From contig NZ_CACSJA010000003.1 of NCBI RefSeq assembly GCF_902706035.1, forward strand, positions 1-64,000: DNA of 64,000 nt, given 5' to 3'. This document shows positions 55,868-64,000 of the stretch, piece by piece. Numbering within the stretch: the stretch's first letter is position 1; each line of letters starts with the position of its first letter. A program made the translations under genes and the position numbers. The DNA comes from Pantoea sp. 18069. Lineage in GTDB: Bacteria; Pseudomonadota; Gammaproteobacteria; Burkholderiales; Burkholderiaceae_C. The notes below the pieces were generated by a model. The model saw only the letters and a list, made by a program, of their open reading frames with translations. It was not told the DNA's origin and searched no databases.

Positions 55868-56869
55868 TCAGGAGTCGGCGGTGAAGCCTATGCGCTTGAT
55901 GATCGGGCCCCAGTGCGCGTGTTCGGCCTTCTGCCAGCGCTCCATTTCGGCCTGGCTCGTGCCGTGGGGAATCAGGCCCATGATGGCCAGGCTGTCGGTC
56001 ACGCTTTTTTCCTTGAGCGCGGCATTGATCGCGGCGTTGGCCTGGGCCAGCACCTTGGCCGGCGTCTTGACGGGCGCGTAGAAGCCGAACCATTCCTCGG
56101 TCGTGAGTTCGGGAAAGCCGGCTTCGGCGAACGTAGGCACTTCGGGCAGCGAGGGAAAGCGCTGCGGGCCCGAGGTGGCGAGAATGCGCATCTTGCCGGC
56201 CTTGTAGTTGGCCAGGAAGTCGCCGCAGGGCGAAAACGCCGAGGCGATCTGCCCGGCCACGGTATCGGTGACAGCCGGCACCGTGCCGCGGTAGGGCACA
56301 TGCTTCAACTCGACGCCGCTGCTGATGCCCAGCAGCGCGCCCAGGAAGTGCGGTGTCGAGCCCGCGCCCGGCGAGCCGTAGTTGGCGAGATCAGGGTGGG
56401 CCTTGGCCCAGGCGAGGTAGTCCTTGACGGTCTTGACGCTGGCCGGAACCATGGGGCCCACGGCCAGGCCGTGGTGCATGATCGCGCCTATCGACACCGG
56501 CGCGAAGTCCTGCGCCGTGTAGTTCATCTTGCTGTAGATGTGCGGGTAGTTGGCGATCGCCGAGACCTGCGCGAGCGCCAGCACCGAGCCGTCTGCAGTG
56601 GCGGTCTTGAGCGTCTCGAGCGCAATGCGCCCGCCCGCGCCGGGCTTGTTCTCGACGATGCCGGCGTGGCGCGAATAGGCCGTGCCGGCGAGCTTTTCAC
56701 CGACGCGGCGCGCGACGTTGTCGCCCGCGCTGCCGGCGGGAAAGCCGTAGTAGATCTTGACCTGCTCGACGGTATGCGCCTGCGTCTGCGCTTGCGCCGC
56801 CAGCGGGTGCAGCGCGGCCAGCGCCGCGCCGGCGCCGAGGGTGTGGATGAAGTCGCGTCGTGTCGTCAT
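55868..56869 (-). CDS. Bug-family periplasmic receptor 3
   Basis: A 333-residue receptor with a twin-arginine-like signal (TTRRDFIHTLGAGAALAAL, cleavage near AQAQ). Bug core motifs are VKIYYGFPAGSAGDNVARRV, VENKPGAGGRIALETLKTA, HVPYRGTVPAVTDTVAGQIA and EVPTFAEAGFPELT. GGAG lies six bases before the ATG. It sits in the MarR-led aromatic acyl-CoA cluster, which suggests a phenylpropanoid or other aromatic acid as ligand (inference). No TctA or TctB genes are nearby, as is usual for Bug proteins. Confidence 0.88.
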   Translation of the reverse strand: MTTRRDFIHTLGAGAALAALHPLAAQAQTQAHTVEQVKIYYGFPAGSAGDNVARRVGEKLAGTAYSRHAGIVENKPGAGGRIALETLKTATADGSVLALAQVSAIANYPHIYSKMNYTAQDFAPVSIGAIMHHGLAVGPMVPASVKTVKDYLAWAKAHPDLANYGSPGAGSTPHFLGALLGISSGVELKHVPYRGTVPAVTDTVAGQIASAFSPCGDFLANYKAGKMRILATSGPQRFPSLPEVPTFAEAGFPELTTEEWFGFYAPVKTPAKVLAQANAAINAALKEKSVTDSLAIMGLIPHGTSQAEMERWQKAEHAHWGPIIKRIGFTADS

Positions 56870-56931
56870 TTTTGTCTCCATTGTGGTTGTCGTTGACCGG
56901 CGGGAACGGGGGCCGGCGGGGCTGGCGCAGC

Positions 56932-57717
56932 TCAGCGCGGCGCCATGCGCAGCGCGCCGTCGAGCCGTATGACTTCGCCGTTGAGGTGGCCGTTGGTCAC
57001 GACCTGGCTGGCCAGCTGGGCGAACTCTTCGGGCTTGCCCAGGCGCTGCGGAAACGGAATGCTTGCGGCCAGCGTCTGCTGCACACTTTCGGGCAGCTCC
57101 TGCATCAGCGGTGTGGCGAACAGGCCGGGCGCGATGGTGCACACGCGTATGCCGTGCTGGGCGAGATCGCGCGCCATGGGCAGCGTCATGCCCACCAGCC
57201 CGCCCTTGGACGCGCTGTAGGCCTGCTGGCCCACCTGGCCGTCGAACGCCGCGACCGAGGCCGTGAACAGCATCACGCCGCGCTCGCCGCCTTCCAGCGG
57301 CGCGAGCTGGGCGCAGGCCGCGGCAAACAGCCGGCTGACGTTGTAGGCGCCGATCAGGTTGACCTGGACCACGCGCGTGAAGTCCTCGAGCGGCGCGGCG
57401 CTGCCGTCGCGCTGCACGATGCGCTTGGCGCTGCCTATGCCCGCGACGTTCATCAGAATGCGTGCGTCGCCGAGGCCGGCCTGGGCCCGGGCCAGCGCGG
57501 CCGTGACGCTTGCGGTGTCGGTGATGTCGCATTCGCAGGCCAGCGCGCGGCCCGGGCCATGCTCGGCGTTGAGGGCTGCGGCGACGCGTTCGGCCTGCTC
57601 CAGATTGCGGTCGAGAATCGCGACCTTGGCGCCCAGGCGCGCGAGTTCACGCGCCGTGGCTTCGCCCAGGCCCGAAGCGGCGCCGGTGACGAGTGCGGTA
57701 TGTCCTTGGATCTGCAT
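56932..57717 (-). CDS. SDR-family oxidoreductase, 3-hydroxyacyl-CoA dehydrogenase type II-like
   Basis: A 261-residue short-chain dehydrogenase. The NAD motif TGAASGLGEAT (11-21), Asp36 at the end of strand 2 (NAD preference), the NVAG motif (90-93), Ser154, and YSASK with Tyr167 and Lys171 form the catalytic set. Overall it resembles HSD17B10-like enzymes that oxidise 3-hydroxyacyl-CoA (PGLFATPLMQELPESVQQTL). It starts 11 bases after the feruloyl-CoA synthase stop. In this cluster it would perform the third step of side-chain beta-oxidation. Confidence 0.87.
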   Translation of the reverse strand: MQIQGHTALVTGAASGLGEATARELARLGAKVAILDRNLEQAERVAAALNAEHGPGRALACECDITDTASVTAALARAQAGLGDARILMNVAGIGSAKRIVQRDGSAAPLEDFTRVVQVNLIGAYNVSRLFAAACAQLAPLEGGERGVMLFTASVAAFDGQVGQQAYSASKGGLVGMTLPMARDLAQHGIRVCTIAPGLFATPLMQELPESVQQTLAASIPFPQRLGKPEEFAQLASQVVTNGHLNGEVIRLDGALRMAPR

Positions 57718-57728
57718 GGTGTGTGGTC

Positions 57729-59615
57729 TCAGAGGGATGGATAGAGAATGCCGGGCGCGCTGCCGTCGTGCAGCGCGTCGACCAGCGCCGCGCGGTGGCT
57801 CAGCACGGCGCGCTGGTTGACCGAGCCCTTGTCGGTGATCTCGCCGCGGTCCAGCGACGGCGGCTCGGCCAGCAGCAGCGCGCGTGCGACGCGGCTGGCG
57901 CTGCCCGTGGCCTGGGCCGCGAGCCGGCCCAGCAGGGTCTCGATCTGCGCGCGCACGCCGTCGCTGGCCAGCACATCCGTCCAGGGCGCGTCGGCGCCCA
58001 GGCCGCTGAGGTCGCGGCAGCGCGGCGTGGGGAACATCAGCAGCCCGACTTCCTTGTGGTTCAGGCCGGTGACGACCACATCCTGCAGATAGGGTGCGCC
58101 CGCGGCCAGCACCTTGGTGCGCAACGGGCCTACGCTGACGAAAGTGCCCGTAGCCAGCTTGAAGTCCTCGGCGATGCGGCCGTCGAAGCGCAGGCCGCGG
58201 TGCAGGTTGTCGGGGTCTATCCAGCGCACGGCGTCGCCGGTGCACAGGAAGCCTTCGTCATCGAACGCCTCGCGCGTGGCCTGGGCATTGCGCCAGTAGC
58301 CGGGCGTGATGTTCGGGCCGCGGTAGCGGACTTCGGTCTTGCCGTCGACCTCGATGAGCTTGACGGTCGTGCCGGGCACGGGGCTGCCGATATCGCCGGC
58401 CGTGACATCGGGGCTGTTGACGAACAGCGCCGACGGCGCCGACTCGGTCATGCCCAGGCCCGTGGCCATGATGATGCGCTCGCCCAGCGCCGCTTGCTGC
58501 GTTGCATGCAGGCTGTCCCAGACGGGCTGCGACAGCCCCGCGCCCGAGTAGAAGAAAAAGCGCACGCGCGACAGCAGCGTCTGGCGCAGCGGGGTATCGG
58601 TCTGCATCGCCTGGGCGATCATCTCGAAGCCCGTGGGCACGTTGAAGTAGACCGTGGGCGCGATCTCGCGCAGGTTGCGCAGGGTTTCGCCTATCAGCGC
58701 CGGCGTGGGCTTGCCGTCGTCGATGTAGAGCGTGCCGCCATGCTGCAGCGTCAGCCCGAAGTTGTGGTTGCCGCCGAACGTGTGGTTCCAGGGCAGCCAG
58801 TCGACCAGCACCGGCGGCGCTTCGGCAAGCGCGGGCAGCGACAGCGTGATCTGCTGCAGGTTCGCACACCACATGCGCTGGGTGTTGATCACCGGCTTGG
58901 GCAGCTTGGTCGAGCCCGAGGTGAACAGGAACTTGACGATGGTGTCGGGCCCGGTGGCATGCATGGCCGCGTCGACCGCCGCGGTCGCCTCGGTGGCCAG
59001 CAACTGCGCGAAATCGGTGCTTTTGCGCCCGGCAAGCTGGCCGTCGACCAGCACCACTTCGACGTCGTCCGCAATGGTCGCGGCAATCGCCGCGCCGAAG
59101 CGCGTGCCATCGGCCGCGAGCACCAGGCCCGGCGTCAGCGTTTCGACCACATGGCGCAGCTTGGCGTAGTCCTGGCTGACCGTCGCATAGGCCGTAGACA
59201 CCGGGCAGTAGGGCACGCCCGCGTAGAGGCAGCCCAGTGCCATCAGGCCATGCTCCAGGCTGTTTTCGCTGAGGATCAGCACCGGGCGCTCGGCGTTGAG
59301 GCCGCGGGCCAGCAGGGCCTGGCCTATGCGGCGCGCGGCATCGAGTGCCTGGCCGTAGCGCAGGTGCTGCCAGTCGCCGCTGCTGCCGTCGGGCAGGCGG
59401 GCGCGGCGCGCGAGAAAGCTGTTTTCGGGCGTGGCTTCGGCCCAGTGCAGCAGGTAGTCGGTGACGCGGCGCGCGTAGGCGCCCAGCGGCAGGTCGGCCT
59501 CGAGGTAGCGCACGCCGGGCGCGCCATCGCGCACGCTGACGCGGGTCACGCCAAAGGCCATGGGGCGGTAGGGCGCGGCGCTGGCGGCGGCGGGAGACAG
59601 GGCAAGGGCGGACAT
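57729..59615 (-). CDS. fcs: Feruloyl-CoA synthase
   Basis: A 628-residue acyl-adenylate-forming ligase that activates ferulate or related hydroxycinnamates with ATP and CoA. The N-terminal LGAYARRVTDYLLHWAEATP and ERPVLILSENSLEHGLMALG closely follow long-form bacterial Fcs proteins. The P-loop is LFTSGSTKLPKPVINT and the adenine motif is TGLGMTES. It lacks the final C-terminal lysine domain layout of short ligases, as expected for this subgroup. AAGGAG lies nine bases before the ATG and the crotonase gene ends 12 bases upstream. Exact substrate range remains to be tested. Confidence 0.85.
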   Translation of the reverse strand: MSALALSPAAASAAPYRPMAFGVTRVSVRDGAPGVRYLEADLPLGAYARRVTDYLLHWAEATPENSFLARRARLPDGSSGDWQHLRYGQALDAARRIGQALLARGLNAERPVLILSENSLEHGLMALGCLYAGVPYCPVSTAYATVSQDYAKLRHVVETLTPGLVLAADGTRFGAAIAATIADDVEVVLVDGQLAGRKSTDFAQLLATEATAAVDAAMHATGPDTIVKFLFTSGSTKLPKPVINTQRMWCANLQQITLSLPALAEAPPVLVDWLPWNHTFGGNHNFGLTLQHGGTLYIDDGKPTPALIGETLRNLREIAPTVYFNVPTGFEMIAQAMQTDTPLRQTLLSRVRFFFYSGAGLSQPVWDSLHATQQAALGERIIMATGLGMTESAPSALFVNSPDVTAGDIGSPVPGTTVKLIEVDGKTEVRYRGPNITPGYWRNAQATREAFDDEGFLCTGDAVRWIDPDNLHRGLRFDGRIAEDFKLATGTFVSVGPLRTKVLAAGAPYLQDVVVTGLNHKEVGLLMFPTPRCRDLSGLGADAPWTDVLASDGVRAQIETLLGRLAAQATGSASRVARALLLAEPPSLDRGEITDKGSVNQRAVLSHRAALVDALHDGSAPGILYPSL

Positions 59616-59627
59616 GGTGCGTGCTCC

Positions 59628-60410
59628 TTATTGCTTGCTGACCTTGGCCGCGCGGCCTTCGAGGAAGTCGCTCAGCCGCTGCTTGGCTTCGGGCGCGCTC
59701 TGGGCGATCGCGGCCATCATGGCTTCGGTGAAATAGCCCTGGTCGGCAGGCTGCTCGGCGATGCGCGGCAGCGCATGGATCAGCGCGTAGTTGGTCAGCG
59801 GCGCGTTCTGCGCCACGCGCAGCGCCAGCGCGCAGGCCTTGGCCAGGGCCTCGCCTTCGGGCACGAGGTATTGCGCCAGGCCTATGCGCTCGCCGTCCTG
59901 CGCGTCATAGACGCGGCCTGTGAGCATCATGTCGGCCATGCGCGCCGCGCCGATCAGCTTGGGGATGCGCACCGAGCCGCCACCGCCGACAAAGATGCCG
60001 CGCGAGCCTTCGGGCAGCGCATAGAACGTCGAGGCGTCGGCGACGCGGATATGGCAGGCGCTGGCGAGTTCGAGCCCGCCGCCGACCACGGCGCCATGCA
60101 GCGCGGCAATCACCGGCACCGGGCCGAACTGCACGCGCTCGAGCGCCGCATGCCACATGCGCGAATGGTGCAGGCCCTGGCCTGCGTCGCGCTCCTTGAG
60201 CTCGCTCAGATCGAGGCCCGCGCAGAAATGCGGGCCTTCGCCGTCGATCACCGCGGCACGCACGCTCCTGGGCAGGGTCTCGAAAATATCGCGCAAGGCG
60301 AGGATCAGGCTGTCGCTGAGCGCATTGCGCTTGGCGCTGCGCGCGAGGCGGATGACGGCAACTTCGTGCTCATCGCCGCGCAGTTCGAAATGGATGTCGG
60401 GGTGGGTCAT
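59628..60410 (-). CDS. Crotonase-family enoyl-CoA hydratase
   Basis: A 260-residue enoyl-CoA hydratase/isomerase fold. The oxyanion-hole segments are GPHFCAGLDLSEL (about 60-72) and HGAVVGGGLELASACHIRVA. The acidic residue in ALPEGSRGIFVGGGGS corresponds to a catalytic glutamate position. It is not closely similar to the classical feruloyl-CoA hydratase/lyase (Ech), so it may be an ordinary hydratase in a beta-oxidative route rather than the vanillin-forming enzyme. First gene of the operon, with GGAG before the ATG and a MarR-type operator candidate upstream. Confidence 0.84.
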   Translation of the reverse strand: MTHPDIHFELRGDEHEVAVIRLARSAKRNALSDSLILALRDIFETLPRSVRAAVIDGEGPHFCAGLDLSELKERDAGQGLHHSRMWHAALERVQFGPVPVIAALHGAVVGGGLELASACHIRVADASTFYALPEGSRGIFVGGGGSVRIPKLIGAARMADMMLTGRVYDAQDGERIGLAQYLVPEGEALAKACALALRVAQNAPLTNYALIHALPRIAEQPADQGYFTEAMMAAIAQSAPEAKQRLSDFLEGRAAKVSKQ

Positions 60411-60437
60411 GGTGGCTCTCCGTATGCCTTGATTTTG

Positions 60438-60452
60438 GTTATTTTTTATAAC
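60438..60452. promoter_or_regulatory. AT-rich palindrome upstream of the crotonase-fcs operon
   Basis: GTTAT-TTTTT-ATAAC is a perfect inverted repeat in a very AT-rich 40-bp stretch, 28 bases before the crotonase ATG. A TTGATA -35-like hexamer overlaps its upstream edge on the minus strand. It is a good candidate for the binding site of the MarR protein encoded next to it. Confidence 0.55.
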
Positions 60453-60502
60453 TATATCAATACGGGAAAGCGGCTTTGAGCCTGGGATTTACCCGCGGGG
60501 TT

Positions 60503-60976
60503 TCAGTCGTAGACTTTTTGCAGCAGACGGATCAGCGTCTTGCGCTCCTGCGCAGTGAGGCGCTCGGTGGCGTCGAGCTCGAGCGCGGTGACGGTCTGCT
60601 CGGCCTGCGCGTTCAGCGCCTGGCCGGCCTCGGTCAGGTACAGGCCCACGGCGCGGCCGTCGAGCGGATGGGGGCGGCGCACGATCAGGCCGCGCCTGTC
60701 GAGCTGGCCGACCAGGCTCACCAGATTGGGCGGAAGAATGTTCAGGCTCGCGCAGACCTGGCGCGACGTGATGCCGGGGTTGTGCGCGATCAGGTTGAGC
60801 AGCGAGAAGTCCACCACCTTGAGCTCGTACTGCGCCATGCGCTCGACAAACACACCGATCACGGACAGCGCGGCGCGCCGCGCGTTGTAGCCCACATGCG
60901 TGCGCAGGAAGTCGGTATTGACCGTGTCGACCATGTCGACAGTGGCGGGAGATGAAGGGGATTTGGCGCGGGGCAT
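60503..60976 (-). CDS. MarR-family regulator
   Basis: A 157-residue winged-helix regulator. AQYELKVVDFSLLNLIAHNPG leads into the recognition region ITSRQVCASLNILPPNLVSL, followed by the wing QLDRRGLIVRRPHPLDGRAV and the C-terminal dimerisation helices. It lies 92 bases before the crotonase-fcs operon on the same strand. It resembles FerR/CouR-type repressors that respond to hydroxycinnamoyl-CoA, which is an inference from context. The ATG at 60976 gives the family length; the frame stays open upstream without domain sequence. Confidence 0.83.
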   Translation of the reverse strand: MPRAKSPSSPATVDMVDTVNTDFLRTHVGYNARRAALSVIGVFVERMAQYELKVVDFSLLNLIAHNPGITSRQVCASLNILPPNLVSLVGQLDRRGLIVRRPHPLDGRAVGLYLTEAGQALNAQAEQTVTALELDATERLTAQERKTLIRLLQKVYD

Positions 60977-61047
60977 GGGGCGATTGTGCCGTGGTGGCGC
61001 TGACCCTGAAGCGCTGTCGGTGGCGCGCAGGGCCAAGCGGACAGGCA

Positions 61048-62613
61048 TCAATGCGGCCCCAGCAACGCCCGCCGATACTGCACGGCTTCCGCCACATGCG
61101 GCGTCTCGATGCGCGGGCTGGCCGCCAGATCGGCAATGGTGCGCGCGACCTTGAGCACGCGGTGCAGGCTGCGGCCCGACCACCCCAGGCGCGCGGCCGC
61201 GGACTGCACGAAATCGCTGGCCGCGGGCGCGAGCTGCAGGTGCTGGTCGATAGCCCTGCCTTGCAGGGCCTGGTTGGGCATGCCCTGGCGTTCGAGCGCC
61301 AGCGCGTGGGCCCGGACCACGCGTTCACGGATCTGCGCCGTGGACTCGGCCATCGGCGATGCGTCTGCCGAATCGTCCGCGTCGGTCTGCAGCAATTGCG
61401 CCGCGGGCAGCGCCGGCACTTCGACATGCAGGTCGATGCGGTCGAGCAGCGGGCCGCTGAGCTTGCCCTGGTAGCGCGCGACCTGGTCGGGCGTGCAGCG
61501 GCAGCGCTGCAGCTTCGAGCCCCAGAACCCGCAAGGGCAGGGGTTCATCGCCGCGATCAACTGAAAGCGCGCGGGGAACTCGGCGCGCTGCGCGGCGCGC
61601 GCAATGGTGATGCGGCCGGTTTCCAGCGGCTCGCGCAATGCTTCGAGCGCGGCGCGACTGAACTCGGGAAACTCGTCGAGGAAAAGAACGCCGTGGTGGG
61701 CCAGCGAAATCTCGCCGGGGCGCGGCGGCGAGCCGCCGCCGACCAGGGCCACGGCGCTGGCCGTATGGTGCGGGCTGGCCGTGGGGCGCTGGGCCCAGCG
61801 CTGGGCGCAAAAGCGCCCGCTCAGGCTCGCGAGCGCGGCGGTCTGCAAGGCTTCGTCGACCGACATCGGCGGCAGCAGGTCGGCAAAGCGCTGGGCCAGC
61901 ATGGACTTGCCCGCGCCCGGCGGGCCGATGAGCAGCAGGCTGTGCCCGCCCGCGGCCGCGATCTCGAGCGCGCGCTTGGCCTGGACCTGGCCTTTGACGT
62001 CGGCCATTTCGGCGCCGCTGGCGCAGGCGGGCAGCGGCGCGTTTTTCATGCGCTGCCAGCCCGGCGTGGGCGCGGGTTCGGCAGCGCCTTCGGGCCGGTG
62101 CAGGAAGGCCTGGACCACATCGAGCAGATGGCGCGCGCAGAACACGCGCGATTCGGGCACCCAGGCGGCTTCCTCGGCGCTGCCCGGCGGCAGCACCTGG
62201 CGGACCTGCTCGCGCTGCTGGTGCAGCGCCAGGCTGGTCGCGAGCGCGCCGCGCACCGGGCGCAGCTCGCCCGACAGCGACAGCTCGCCGGCGAACGTCC
62301 AACCTGCAAGCCGGCGCGCGTCGATCTGGCCGCTCGCGGCGAGGATGCCGATGGCGATGGGCAGGTCGAAGCGGCCCGAGTCCTTGGGCAGGTCGGCGGG
62401 CGCGAGGTTGACCGTGATGCGCTTGTTGCTGGGAAAATCGAGCCCCGCATTGAGCAGCGCGCTGCGCACGCGTTCACGCGCTTCCTTGACTTCTACGTCG
62501 GCCAGACCGACCAGCGAGAAACTGGGCAGTCCGTTGGCCAGATGCACTTCCACGGTGACTTCGGGGGCGTGCAGCCCGAGCAGGGCGCGGCTTTGAACAA
62601 GGGCGAGACTCAT
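61048..62613 (-). CDS. comM: ComM/YifB-family Mg-chelatase-like AAA+ ATPase
   Basis: A 521-residue ATPase. The N-terminal Lon-like/ChlI domain begins MSLALVQSRALLGL with VEVHLANGLPSFSLVGLADV. Then come Walker A GPPGAGKSML (about 228-237), FLDEFPEFSRAALEALREPL (Walker B), and the zinc-like CPCGFWGSKLQRCRCTPDQV. The C-terminal domain ends RTIADLAASPRIETPHVAEA. In Vibrio and Haemophilus ComM is a branch-migration helicase that helps integrate transforming DNA, so its presence is compatible with natural transformation. ATG at 62613 marks the start of homology. Confidence 0.92.
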   Translation of the reverse strand: MSLALVQSRALLGLHAPEVTVEVHLANGLPSFSLVGLADVEVKEARERVRSALLNAGLDFPSNKRITVNLAPADLPKDSGRFDLPIAIGILAASGQIDARRLAGWTFAGELSLSGELRPVRGALATSLALHQQREQVRQVLPPGSAEEAAWVPESRVFCARHLLDVVQAFLHRPEGAAEPAPTPGWQRMKNAPLPACASGAEMADVKGQVQAKRALEIAAAGGHSLLLIGPPGAGKSMLAQRFADLLPPMSVDEALQTAALASLSGRFCAQRWAQRPTASPHHTASAVALVGGGSPPRPGEISLAHHGVLFLDEFPEFSRAALEALREPLETGRITIARAAQRAEFPARFQLIAAMNPCPCGFWGSKLQRCRCTPDQVARYQGKLSGPLLDRIDLHVEVPALPAAQLLQTDADDSADASPMAESTAQIRERVVRAHALALERQGMPNQALQGRAIDQHLQLAPAASDFVQSAAARLGWSGRSLHRVLKVARTIADLAASPRIETPHVAEAVQYRRALLGPH

Positions 62614-62974
62614 GGTGGATGGCGCGGGAAAGGAGGGTGGGTCAATCCCGGCGCGAAATAGTTTGCCACGCAGGCGTGCGCCCGCCAAGGCCGGCATGAC
62701 CTTGACGCAGGCAGGGCTGGCCGCGCGCCTGTGCGCATCGAAAACGGGCGAAGCCAGGGAACGCCGGGCCGGTGCATGCACCGCGCGGAAGACGCCGAAG
62801 ATGCGGTGCAGGACGTCTTTGCCCGCTATGCGGCGGCGGCCAAGGACAGCTGCTCGCTCTACCCCAGCTACACCAGGATCTTCAATTCACAGCCCGGCCA
62901 TGTGATCGATATCCACGGCAACTCGCTGGCACCGAAACAAGGCGTCAGCCAGCCATCGGCCCGTGCCTACGGCG
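62614..62974. pseudogene. Possible sigma-factor-like gene remnant in a gene-poor gap
   Basis: No intact gene is visible in this 361-bp gap. From an ATG at 62776 the plus strand encodes HRAEDAEDAVQDVFARY, which resembles region 2 of ECF sigma factors (the AEDxVQDxF motif). It changes after about 20 residues into unrelated sequence (SLYPSYTRIFNSQPGHVIDI) with no sigma region 4. The frame then runs into the antisense of the hemerythrin gene. It could be a decayed fragment or chance resemblance. Confidence 0.3.
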
Positions 62975-63457
62975 TCACATCTTGCGCCGCAACACCACCG
63001 GCTTGCCGCCATAGGTGCGCTTGGACATCCATGCGGCAAGCGCGGAGTCCAAATAGTCTGCATGGCCGGGAAACCACTGGAACAGGTGCATAGCGAAATC
63101 GTGCACCAACGCCAGGTTGGGCGGGCCGGAGCCTTCCAGGATGGCGCGCACCTCCCGGGTGGATTTCAACACCGCAGCATGCTCTTCGATGTGGCAATCC
63201 GAGGGCGGGAATGCGGTGCTACGCATCCACTCTTCCTCCTGGGCGAAGTGCGTGCTGGCGTGTTCTTCGAAACCCAGCAGGGCGGCCAGTGCGTTCGATT
63301 CGTCGCAGGTGAGCAGGCGGAACGCGACTTGGTAGAACTCCTCGTGTGTTGCGTCCATCGGGCCGAAGCCGAGCAGGCGCGCGTCCGACCACAGGAAACT
63401 GGTGTCCGCCTGCGGGCGGGGCGCAGCGGGATCATGAAGCGGGGGGACCGTGGTCAT
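62975..63457 (-). CDS. Bacteriohemerythrin-like protein
   Basis: A 160-residue four-helix protein. Putative di-iron ligands are the His and Glu in DATHEEFYQVA, FEEHASTHFAQEEEWM, HIEEHAAVL, and LVHDFAMHLFQWFPGHAD. The first motif reads MDATHEEF rather than the usual IDxQHxxL, and the last aspartate ligand is in GHADYLD. It probably binds oxygen or senses it or nitric oxide. A 17-residue unstructured N-terminus precedes the domain. Convergent on the possible remnant. The GST gene lies 69 bases away on the same strand. Confidence 0.78.
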   Translation of the reverse strand: MTTVPPLHDPAAPRPQADTSFLWSDARLLGFGPMDATHEEFYQVAFRLLTCDESNALAALLGFEEHASTHFAQEEEWMRSTAFPPSDCHIEEHAAVLKSTREVRAILEGSGPPNLALVHDFAMHLFQWFPGHADYLDSALAAWMSKRTYGGKPVVLRRKM

Positions 63458-63526
63458 AGGAAATCAGGAAAGGTGACGCGCGTACGGCTGCGCCAAGGTT
63501 GAGGTCAAAGCTTGGGCGTTTTTTCT

Positions 63527-64000
63527 TCAGCTGAATAGCGCGCCAGGCCAATTGACGACCGCCGACTGGACCGCCGGCAGTTCGCGCAGTCGCGCGGCGT
63601 AGGCCGCCACGGCTGGCCGCTTATCGTCTTTCCAGAAGATGTCGGCGCCCATGTTGCCCATGCGCAGCAGTTCGATTCCCCAGCAGAGGTCAGCCATCGT
63701 CAACCGGTCGTCCAAGAGCCACTCGGACTTGGCGGCCTGGAGTTGGCGCTCCAGCACCTGGCAAGCCGCTTCCGCAGTGACATAGGCCTCTTGCATGCGC
63801 TCCTCGGTGAACAGCTGTTGCGCCGCGCTCAACTCCTTGGCGCGCTTGGCGGTGTAGCCGCGTACCAGTACCTCGTCGTCCGCGAATTCAGCCAGATAGC
63901 GATCGCAGCGCTCCACTTTGCCCATCGCGAAGTCGACGCCGTTCTTGCCGCGCTGCGTAGGCGGCCGGCGGTCTTCCCCGGGCGGCTTGCCGCTGAGCAT
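63527..64000 (-). CDS. Glutathione S-transferase C-terminal domain, cut by the window edge
   Basis: 157 residues are visible, all from the alpha-helical C-terminal domain of a GST: VERCDRYLAEFADDEVLVRG, EAACQVLERQLQAAKSEWLLD and RLTMADLCWGIELLRMG with the conserved N-capping/aspartate motif. The thioredoxin-like N-terminal domain that binds glutathione would lie beyond position 64000. The frame is open to the very end, so the ATG at 64000 is probably internal. Substrate unknown. Confidence 0.75.
   Translation of the reverse strand: MLSGKPPGEDRRPPTQRGKNGVDFAMGKVERCDRYLAEFADDEVLVRGYTAKRAKELSAAQQLFTEERMQEAYVTAEAACQVLERQLQAAKSEWLLDDRLTMADLCWGIELLRMGNMGADIFWKDDKRPAVAAYAARLRELPAVQSAVVNWPGALFS

Noticed and set aside
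57693..60479. A 928-codon open frame on the plus strand, antisense to fcs and the crotonase gene
   Set aside because: It is the mirror frame of real GC-rich genes whose motifs are intact on the other strand. Its translation is rich in Arg, His, Gly and Ala with no family signature.

Overview
The window is chromosomal DNA of a high-GC betaproteobacterium, most likely family Comamonadaceae (order Burkholderiales). The evidence is the two-piece methionine synthase with an SAH riboswitch, three Bug-type tricarboxylate receptors, several LysR regulators, GTP-dependent PEP carboxykinase, a fused LivH-LivM permease and G+C-rich intergenic palindromes. I do not assign a genus. I found no tRNA, rRNA, CRISPR array, prophage or transposase gene.

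Layout. Positions 1-8.9 kb: FAD-linked 2-hydroxyacid dehydrogenase, EF-hand protein, cobalamin adenosyltransferase, hotdog thioesterase, acetate/succinate CoA-transferase, NCS2 nucleobase permease and acetoacetyl-CoA synthetase. 9.0-10.9 kb: minCDE. 11-19.4 kb: flavin reductase, DnaQ-type exonuclease, UspA behind an FNR-type box, metallophosphoesterase, LysR regulator, a repeat-filled gap, pckG behind two palindromes, a 48-residue membrane peptide and threonine dehydratase. 19.5-25.9 kb: two tandem AidB-like acyl-CoA dehydrogenases, one of them degenerate, then recQ and alkB. 26-29 kb: N-terminal half of MetH and two unrecognised proteins. 29.3-33.1 kb: gdhA, an FAH-family hydrolase and a LysR/PACE-efflux pair.

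33.1-41.7 kb is an inositol-related block: RpiR regulator, iolC with a DUF2090 extension, iolB, two Bug receptors, a LysR regulator and mmsA/iolA. iolD, iolE and iolG are not in the window. 41.8-44.7 kb holds an SAH riboswitch and the C-terminal part of MetH, 15 kb from its partner. 44.8-47.7 kb: hydroxyacid dehydrogenase, YihY/BrkB membrane protein and ferredoxin-NADP reductase. 47.9-52.6 kb: a four-gene branched-chain-amino-acid-type ABC transporter. 52.7-61.0 kb: MFS transporter and a MarR-led cluster (crotonase, feruloyl-CoA synthase, SDR, Bug receptor, acyl-CoA dehydrogenase) that fits CoA-dependent degradation of aromatic side chains. 61.0-64.0 kb: ComM/YifB ATPase, a possible gene remnant, a hemerythrin and a GST cut by the window edge.

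The most unusual feature is a pair of 122-bp repeats (6633-6754 and 52614-52735). They have 18-bp inverted ends, a nearly identical folded core and compensatory changes between copies. Core and termini strongly resemble the Correia repeat of Neisseria as I remember it. One copy lies directly upstream of the acetoacetyl-CoA synthetase gene. The other lies between convergent genes and supplies the stop codon of one of them.
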